The position numbers were made by a program, and so were the translations under genes. Positions 58,391 to 64,000 of a DNA stretch of 64,000 nt are shown here, piece after piece. The stretch comes from Pararhodospirillum oryzae (GTDB taxonomy: Bacteria > Pseudomonadota > Alphaproteobacteria > Rhodospirillales > Rhodospirillaceae), in assembly GCF_007992075.1 (NCBI RefSeq), contig NZ_BJZO01000004.1, forward strand, positions 1 to 64,000. The letters run 5' to 3'. A model generated the notes under the pieces. The model was not told where the DNA came from. It searched no databases and was given only the letters and a program-made list of their open reading frames with translations. Positions within the stretch are counted from its first letter, which is position 1, and each line of letters starts with the position of its first letter.

Positions 58391-58945
58391 AACGTCCACT
58401 CACGGAGACGTCCGATAAAGCGGCGACAGCGCATACGGTCTCAATGGGAAGCCCGGGAACGGTGCCTCCCCCGGTTCGAACCGACGGCGCCGACGGTCGC
58501 CCCCCCTTTGGCCAAGGAGAGATCGAATGGGCGTCCACAAAAAGGTCGTTGACGGTGTCTCCAGCAGGCCGGAGCTCGGTGTGGCGCCCTGTGTCAGGTG
58601 AAGAGCATCACGCCACAGGGGGGGGGATTCAAGCAGAGCCCGGGGGGCCGCTGGGATCGAAGCGGATTTTGCCATCCATGGGCTTGTTTCCCGGCACGAT
58701 ACCGCCTTTGACCACGGGGGCCTCGCTTGCCTCCTCCGAGAAGGGAAAGAAGGTGCGCCTGGGGAAAACGCCCCCGCCTGGGACTGCCGCTGTTGTCCTG
58801 CGGGCAACAAGAAAGGCCCCCTTAACGAAAGAGGACCCGTTCGGTTCGAATGGAAAAAACCACCTCATCTCGGAAGACAAAGTGATGCCTTGATGACTGG
58901 GCTTTTAAGAAGTACGGTTTTTCTTCAATGTATTAGAAGAAAAAC
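58391..58945. other. region between polysaccharide locus and tRNA
   Basis: 555 bases, GC-rich, with open frames on both strands (for example 149 codons at 58444 and 83 codons on the minus strand ending at 58629). None has recognisable motifs or a good ribosome site, so no gene is called. This is the right border of the polysaccharide locus. Confidence 0.4.
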
Positions 58946-59036
58946 TGGCGGAGGGAGTGGGATTCGAACCCACGATACGCTTTTGGCGTATACACACTTT
59001 CCAGGCGTGCGCCTTCGACCACTCGGCCATCCCTCC
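58946..59036 (-). tRNA. tRNA-Ser (GGA)
   Basis: On the minus strand a 7-bp acceptor stem GGAGGGA/TCCCTCC, discriminator G and encoded CCA. The anticodon loop CTGGAAA gives GGA, reading UCC/UCU serine codons. A long variable arm (ATACGC...GCGTAT) and TTCGAAT T-loop confirm tRNA-Ser. Confidence 0.97.
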
Positions 59037-59186
59037 ACCGGGGGCGGACACTACACGGTGCCGCCCGGTCCCACGCTGGAATTCCGTGGGCGGTAGGGGC
59101 GGGAACCTACTCATTTCCTTGCGGCTTGGCAACCCCTTAATTTGGGGAAAAAACCCGATCGTGCCCCGCGAGCCGCGCCCCCCTCC

Positions 59187-59801
59187 TCACGTGCCGCCGT
59201 CGTCCTTGCGGCCCTTGGGCACCCAGGGCATGACGTTGACCGGGCGGCCCTTGTGCGAGCGCATCACGCGCGGGCGCAGCACCGTTTCCAGGGCCGGGGC
59301 CTCCACGGTGTGGTCCACCCCCTCGGCGGTCGGGTCGGGGCGCAGGACCGGGGGGCGGTCGGGGCGGATCTGGCCGTAGAAGGCCACCATCGCTTCCTCG
59401 GTGATCACCGAACGCGGCTCGGAAGCCCAGGCCTCGGCGAACGGCGGATGACGGCGCACCACGCGCGACAGGTGCTCGGCCGAATGCACCCCGAACCGCC
59501 GCCAGATGCTATCCAGCACCTGCTTGGCCGCCTCGGACATCTTCACTTCGCTGATCCACGGGCGTTCGTTTTCAAACGCCCGGTACACGTTGGGCTCCAG
59601 CGGACCCATCGCGTCGGCGATGAACACGGCGGGCATCAGCCGCCGGCCATTGTGGGCCACGGCGCAATAGGCCTGGGCCAGGAACATCAGGCGGTGCAGT
59701 TTTTGCGGTTGCAGGTACTCGCCATCGTTCAAGGCCCGATCCAAAAACCAGTTGGCCACGTCGAACGTGGAATCGACCAGTGGCGGCCGCGTCGAGGTCA
59801 T
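59187..59801 (-). CDS. SocA/Panacea (DUF4065) domain protein
   Basis: 204 residues. The Panacea domain reads FDVANWFLDRALNDGEYLQ, QKLHRLMFLAQAYC and VFIADAMGPLEPNVYRAF. In Caulobacter SocA is an antitoxin that delivers toxin SocB to ClpXP; Panacea proteins are antitoxins in many systems. No toxin-like gene lies beside it. Start ATG 59801 was chosen because the longer frame upstream runs into the repeat at 59822. The C-terminal 60 residues are Arg/Pro/Val-rich. Confidence 0.82.
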   Translation of the reverse strand: MTSTRPPLVDSTFDVANWFLDRALNDGEYLQPQKLHRLMFLAQAYCAVAHNGRRLMPAVFIADAMGPLEPNVYRAFENERPWISEVKMSEAAKQVLDSIWRRFGVHSAEHLSRVVRRHPPFAEAWASEPRSVITEEAMVAFYGQIRPDRPPVLRPDPTAEGVDHTVEAPALETVLRPRVMRSHKGRPVNVMPWVPKGRKDDGGT

Positions 59802-59821
59802 GCCAAACAGCCCTTCCCCGT

Positions 59822-59872
59822 TAGAGTCCGTCCTGTTCCTTTTCAGGGCGAAAGGGACAGATTCTGAATCAT
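59822..59872. repeat. intergenic palindrome, right copy
   Basis: On the minus strand GAATCTGTCCCTTTCGCCCT followed by GAAAAGGAACAGGACGGACTC. It shares TCTGTCC and GGAC-GACTC arms with the left copy at 21812 but is less symmetric. It is the upstream region of the SocA-like gene and of the divergent YdbH-like gene. Confidence 0.45.
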
Positions 59873-60064
59873 TTTGTTTAAGTTTGTCCGGGAAAGGCCG
59901 TGCCTTCTTTTCCCCGACATACTCCTGTCGGGCGGACCCCTCTTCCGGTCCGGCCCCTTCTCCTGTTATCCACGGGAGACCGCCGCAAGGCAACCGTTTC
60001 CCCGGTACCGGTCCAGGCCGGTCGTCGGGGAGGATCCCTTGTCGTTCCTCCGGAGCCTGGCCCG

Positions 60065-62095
60065 TTGTCCCGTTCTTCCCCGTCCGCCGCGCCCTCGCCC
60101 TCCCCGCCTTCTCCTGGCGCGCCACGCCGCCGGCGCCCCCTGCTTGCCTGGATCGGCCTGGGAGGCGCCGGGCTGACCCTGGGCCTCGTCGCGGGCCTGG
60201 TCCTGGGGCGGCTGGCGCTGGCCCCGTGGGCCCTGGCCCAGGTGCCCCCCCTGTTTGGCCTGCCTGCCCTCTCGGCCCGGGTCAGCGTCTGGGACCTGGA
60301 CCGGCTGGTGGTGGAGGACGCCCGCCTTGCCGACGGCACCTTGGCCTGGGACCGTCTGGAACTGGCCTGGACCTGGAAGGATCTGGCGACCGGCCGGCTC
60401 TCCCGCCTTGCCCTCACCGGCCCCACCCTCGCCGTGCCCGCCGCCACATCGTCGGAAGATGAGCCGGGGGCGTTCTCCCTCCCCCTGGTCGTGCCGGCCC
60501 TGGGCGTGGACGACTGGACGATCACCAACGCGCGCGTGCACCTGCCCGGGGCCGACGCCAGCCTGACCTTTTCGGCCCACGGCCACCTGACCCCCGAGGC
60601 CGACGCCCCGGGAGCCAAGGCCCCGGGAGCCAACGCCCCGGGAGCCAAGGCCCCGGGAGCCAAGGCCCTGGTGCTGACGCTTGAGGCCCTGGACCTGAAC
60701 GCCCGCGTGCCCGCCCTGCCCGATCCGGTGACCGTCACCCTGGCGCGCCCGGCCCGCCTGACCCTGGGCCCCGGGCGTCTGGACATCGACGCGGCGTTCA
60801 GCCCCTCCGCCCCCCTCACCATGCTCCTGGGCGACCAGACGCCGCTGACCGTGCGCGGGCTGGGGGTCAGCGTGACCGGAGGGTATTCCGCGCGCGAGGA
60901 CGCGCCGCCGCTGGTTCTTCACGCACAGGCAGACGCCGTTGAAGTGGCGGGCGTGCACGCGACCGACGTGGACGTGGACGCCAGCCTGAACGGCCCCACC
61001 GCCACCTTCGCGGCCCGCCTGGTACGACTGCCGGGCGAGGACGGAACGCGCACCGGCGGCACGCGCGCGCCCCGCGCCCTGCGCCTGGTGGGCCACCTGA
61101 AGGCGCCCGACCAGCCGGACACCCCGACCCGTCGCCCCCTTGACCTCGCCGTGACCCTGGACGCGCCCGGAACCCCGCCGGTTCTCGCGGCCACGGGCTG
61201 GATTGACGCGGGCACCGGGGCCGGGGAACTCCGCCTCGACGAAACCCCGGTATCCCTGGCTCCCGAGGCCCTGACCCTGGCCGACCTGTACCCGCCCCTG
61301 GGAACGGTGGTGGAGAAACTCACCGCCCGCCTGCGCCCCAGGGGCACCGTGGCCTGGGGCGACGGCTGGAGCCTGCGCGCCGACCTGGCCCTGGACCGGG
61401 GCCAGGGGCGCCTGGGCGGCCTGCCGATCCAGGATCTTTCCGCCCGCCTCGGCGCCGATCGGCCCGCCAACGCCAGGGGCCTTGCCCTGCGCGTTCAGGC
61501 GGCCCGCTTCACCCTGGCGGACGGCACCATCGAAACCGAGGGCCCGGTCCCCGTGCCCCTGACCGGCGCGCCCGTGCGGGTCCCCCTTGCGGTGCGGGGC
61601 GTGGATCTGGCCGCCTTGAGCGCCTTCCTCGACCTGGAGGAGGTAAGCGCCGCCGGCCGCCTGGACGGGCGCCTGCCCCTGGTGTTCGCCGACGGCCCGG
61701 CGCGGGTTGAAAACGGCCACCTGCAAGCCAGCGGGCCCGGCCACCTGCGCTATCGCATCGGCCCCGCGCCCTCGTCCGCCGACCCGGCCCCCCCGCCCTC
61801 CGGGAACCCCGGGGGTGTTGCCTTGCTGCGCCGCGCCTTGGAGAACTTCCAGTACAAAACCCTGAGCCTGACCCTGAACGGGCCGCTTCTGGGAGATCTG
61901 GCGGTGGGCGTGGGCATTGCCGGGGCCAATCCGGATGTGTACGACGGCTACCCCATCGAGCTGTCGGTCACGATCTCGGGGGCGCTGGCCGACCTGATTC
62001 TAGCCAACCTGCGCACCACCAGCCTGCCCCAGCGCCTTCAGGAAAACGCCCGCGAGGTCCTGCGCGCCCTCGGCCGAAGCAGCGGGCGCGATTGA
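60065..62095 (+). CDS. YdbH-family intermembrane phospholipid transport protein
   Basis: 676 residues from a TTG start. One N-terminal helix (LLAWIGLGGAGLTLGLVAGLVLG) is followed by a long beta-rich periplasmic body. The C-terminus contains RALENFQYKTLSLTLNGPLL and IAGANPDVYDGYPIELSVTI, the YdbH/dicarboxylate-transport signature. YdbH, TamB and YhdP bridge the two membranes in lipid transport. The start is uncertain: GTG 59900 would add 55 residues. Residues 181-200 are a PGAKA repeat from four 15-bp units. The usual small partner YnbE was not seen. Confidence 0.75.
   Translation: MSRSSPSAAPSPSPPSPGAPRRRRPLLAWIGLGGAGLTLGLVAGLVLGRLALAPWALAQVPPLFGLPALSARVSVWDLDRLVVEDARLADGTLAWDRLELAWTWKDLATGRLSRLALTGPTLAVPAATSSEDEPGAFSLPLVVPALGVDDWTITNARVHLPGADASLTFSAHGHLTPEADAPGAKAPGANAPGAKAPGAKALVLTLEALDLNARVPALPDPVTVTLARPARLTLGPGRLDIDAAFSPSAPLTMLLGDQTPLTVRGLGVSVTGGYSAREDAPPLVLHAQADAVEVAGVHATDVDVDASLNGPTATFAARLVRLPGEDGTRTGGTRAPRALRLVGHLKAPDQPDTPTRRPLDLAVTLDAPGTPPVLAATGWIDAGTGAGELRLDETPVSLAPEALTLADLYPPLGTVVEKLTARLRPRGTVAWGDGWSLRADLALDRGQGRLGGLPIQDLSARLGADRPANARGLALRVQAARFTLADGTIETEGPVPVPLTGAPVRVPLAVRGVDLAALSAFLDLEEVSAAGRLDGRLPLVFADGPARVENGHLQASGPGHLRYRIGPAPSSADPAPPPSGNPGGVALLRRALENFQYKTLSLTLNGPLLGDLAVGVGIAGANPDVYDGYPIELSVTISGALADLILANLRTTSLPQRLQENAREVLRALGRSSGRD
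60605..60664 (+). repeat. four tandem 15-bp units inside the YdbH-like gene
   Basis: Four copies of gccccgggagccaag (the second ends in c). They encode A-P-G-A-K/N and keep the frame. It is likely a length-variable site. Confidence 0.9.
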
Positions 62096-62177
62096 CGAAA
62101 GCGGGGGCCCGACGCCAGAATAAAGCCCGTCCGGCTGTCAGCACCCGGGCAAGCTGTGCGCAACGGGACACCAGGCC

Positions 62178-64000
62178 ATGCCCGAGATCAGCGGCGATTT
62201 CCGGATCGATTCCTTGCTGTGGAGCACCAGCGCGCGCTGGAACGTGACCAGCGCCCTGGGCACGGGGGCGGTGGTCACCTATTCCTTTGCCACCAGCGTG
62301 CCCTCGTATGCCACCGATGCCGACCGCGCCGGCTTTCAGCCCTTCACCGAGGAGCAGAAAACCGCCGCCCGCGCCGCCTTGCAGACCTGGGCCCAGGTCG
62401 CGAACCTCCGCTTCCAGGAAGTGGGCAGCGAGGGGCAGATCGTGTTTGGCACCAGCGCGCAATCCGGCTCCTCGGCCTATGCCTATCTCCCCGTCGCCTC
62501 GTACACCGACACCGGCGCCCTGAACACGGACCCGGCACCGGGGGGTGATGTCTATCTGAACAATCAGCACCCCGATAACGCGGGCGGCGGCCTCGCCCCC
62601 GGGCACGCCGGGTTCGCCAACCTGATTCACGAAATCGGCCATGCCCTGGGCCTGAAGCACCCCGGGGCCTACGACGCGGGCGGCTCGACGCCACCGGGCC
62701 CCTTTCTGCCCTCGTACCTGGACAATCGCGATTACAGCGTCATGTCCTACTACGCCGGATCCAACGCCTACATGGGGTTGGGGGGCATGGTGCACGATGT
62801 CGGCCCCATGCTCTACGACGTTCTGGCCATTCAATATTTATACGGCGTCAACCCCAGCGCCAACGCGGGCGATTCCGTTTATGCCCTGTCGCGCGACCGG
62901 GTGGCGTGCCTGTGGGACACGGGCGGCACCGACCGTATCGACGCCTCGGCCCAGACCCAGGCGGTTTCCATCGACCTGCGCGAGGGCGGCTTCAGCACCA
63001 TCGCCGGGGGCCGTTTCCTGGCCATTGCCCAGGGCGTGGTCATCGAGGCCGCGACCGGCGGCCAGGGCGACGACATCCTGACCGGCAACGACGCCGCCAA
63101 CACCCTCGACGGCGGCGCCGGCAACGACCTGATCGAGGCCGGCGCCGGCGACACGGTTCGGGGGGGCGATGGCTTCGACACGCTGCGCGTGGTCGGCGGC
63201 GCGGTGACCGTCGCGGTGACGGGAATCGAACGGATCGAAGGCAGCGGAGACCAGCAGGTGGTCCGGGTCAACGACACGAACCCGGTGCAGGCGGGGGGCG
63301 GCGTGGGCCGGATCATCGGCACGGGGGGCTTGCAGGTCAACTTGATCCCGGGCACCACCCGCCTGGCCGTCACCGACGTCGGGCTGGTGGTAGGCAGCGA
63401 GACCCAGGAAGCACTGATCTTGTCCGATCACGATGATCGCCTGGCGGTGGAAGGCATCAGCACGGTGATCGGGGGCGCCGGCACGGATACGATCAGCCTG
63501 GGATCGGCGGGCGCCTCGCTGAGCGTGAGCGGGGTGGAAGCCGTGCTCGGCGGAGCCGGAGGGGACTGGATCACCCTGGACGAGGCCGGCACCGTGACCG
63601 TGACCGACATCGAAACCGTGGTCGGCAGCCCGGGAACCGACCGGATCGTGCTGGGCAACAACACCGGCAACCGCCTGATCGTGGCGGCGGTGGAAGGCGT
63701 GCAAGGCAGCGCGGGCGCCGACTGGATCACCCTGGGCGACCGGGGCGGCTGGGTCGGGGTCCAGGGCATCGAAACCCTGGTCGGGGGCAGCGGCCAGGAC
63801 ACGGTGGTCCTGGCCGGGGGGGGATCGCGCCTGATCCTGACCGCGATCGAAACCCTGATCGGGCATGGCACCGGCGACGCGATCACCCTGGGCGATCGCG
63901 GCAACACCATGACCGTGGCCGGCGTGGACTCCCTGATCGGCGGACGCGGCCGCGACCGGATCACCCTCGCCGATGCCGGCCAGACCGTGCACGTGCAAGG
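62178..64000 (+). CDS. serralysin-family metalloprotease (M10) with repeats, 3' end outside window
   Basis: The frame is open from ATG 62178 to the window end, 607 codons. The zinc site HEIGHALGLKH spans 151-161 (His151, Glu152, His155, His161), and the Met-turn is SVMSYY (Met189). Next come serralysin-type CLWDTGGTDRIDASA and a single RTX-like stretch (GGQGDDILTGNDAANTLDGG). From about residue 400 units of 25-27 residues follow, pattern IETLxGGxGxDxITLxxxG. There is no signal peptide, so secretion by a type I system is expected, as for serralysins. It secretes a protease; target unknown. Confidence 0.88.
   Translation, partial: MPEISGDFRIDSLLWSTSARWNVTSALGTGAVVTYSFATSVPSYATDADRAGFQPFTEEQKTAARAALQTWAQVANLRFQEVGSEGQIVFGTSAQSGSSAYAYLPVASYTDTGALNTDPAPGGDVYLNNQHPDNAGGGLAPGHAGFANLIHEIGHALGLKHPGAYDAGGSTPPGPFLPSYLDNRDYSVMSYYAGSNAYMGLGGMVHDVGPMLYDVLAIQYLYGVNPSANAGDSVYALSRDRVACLWDTGGTDRIDASAQTQAVSIDLREGGFSTIAGGRFLAIAQGVVIEAATGGQGDDILTGNDAANTLDGGAGNDLIEAGAGDTVRGGDGFDTLRVVGGAVTVAVTGIERIEGSGDQQVVRVNDTNPVQAGGGVGRIIGTGGLQVNLIPGTTRLAVTDVGLVVGSETQEALILSDHDDRLAVEGISTVIGGAGTDTISLGSAGASLSVSGVEAVLGGAGGDWITLDEAGTVTVTDIETVVGSPGTDRIVLGNNTGNRLIVAAVEGVQGSAGADWITLGDRGGWVGVQGIETLVGGSGQDTVVLAGGGSRLILTAIETLIGHGTGDAITLGDRGNTMTVAGVDSLIGGRGRDRITLADAGQTVHVQ

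Noticed and set aside
58444-58893. 149-codon open frame before the tRNA
   Set aside because: No motif, no good ribosome site, overlapped by frames on the other strand; composition fits non-coding GC-rich DNA.
58946-59036. tRNA-Ser as an integration site with a direct repeat
   Set aside because: No copy of the tRNA 3' end was found at the left border and no integrase gene is present.

Overview
The window is high-GC DNA, most likely from a photosynthetic-type alphaproteobacterium of the Rhodospirillales (Rhodospirillum-like). This is inferred from a PopZ-type polar protein next to valS, a CobZ-like cobalamin pair, a SocA/Panacea protein and a VPLPA-CTERM/exosortase D system. No ribosomal RNA, CRISPR array or intact mobile element was seen.

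Left part (1-21.7 kb), mostly housekeeping. A 3' fragment of popZ and valS come first, followed by a HAD phosphatase-like gene. Next is a tightly overlapping run: a TcuA-like flavoprotein, a TcuB-like Fe-S/membrane protein, cobK, two half-length pqiA genes, pqiB and pqiC. The TcuA/TcuB pair beside cobK is best read as a split CobZ (cobalamin synthesis). Opposite is a TetR-HlyD-ABC-permease efflux operon with a perfect inverted-repeat operator. A ketopantoate-reductase-like gene, a VOC protein, a COG1433 (NifX-like) protein paired with a large TPR/radical SAM protein, and a PiT phosphate transporter complete this part.

Middle part (22-58.4 kb), a large exopolysaccharide locus with a protein-sorting system. 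It encodes many glycosyltransferases, several resembling succinoglycan Exo enzymes, and a GH16 glucanase. Export and chain-length genes are a Wza-like protein, an outer-membrane barrel, Wzz and a BY-kinase-type ATPase. It also has an O-antigen-ligase-type polymerase, a priming sugar transferase, galE, a Wzx flippase, a pyruvyl transferase and an acyltransferase. Woven into it are exosortase XrtD fused to EpsI, a VPLPA-CTERM substrate, PrsK/PrsR (kinase and sigma-54 activator), the PrsT TPR lipoprotein, and an XrtA-type ATPase. Directly downstream of prsKR lie three unrecognised exported genes, one with a duplicated CX3C-CX3C motif. The intergenic region between the priming transferase and the VPLPA-CTERM gene carries two copies of a 17-bp box and a GG-N10-GC sigma-54 promoter. 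This links the sorting substrate to PrsR control.

Right part (58.4-64 kb). A tRNA-Ser(GGA), a SocA-like protein, a YdbH-type envelope protein and a serralysin-family metalloprotease that runs off the end with unusual 26-residue repeats. The polysaccharide locus has an AT-rich right end. It is bracketed by a degraded IS630-type transposase piece on the left and the tRNA on the right, and related palindromic repeats flank both sides, suggesting modular acquisition.
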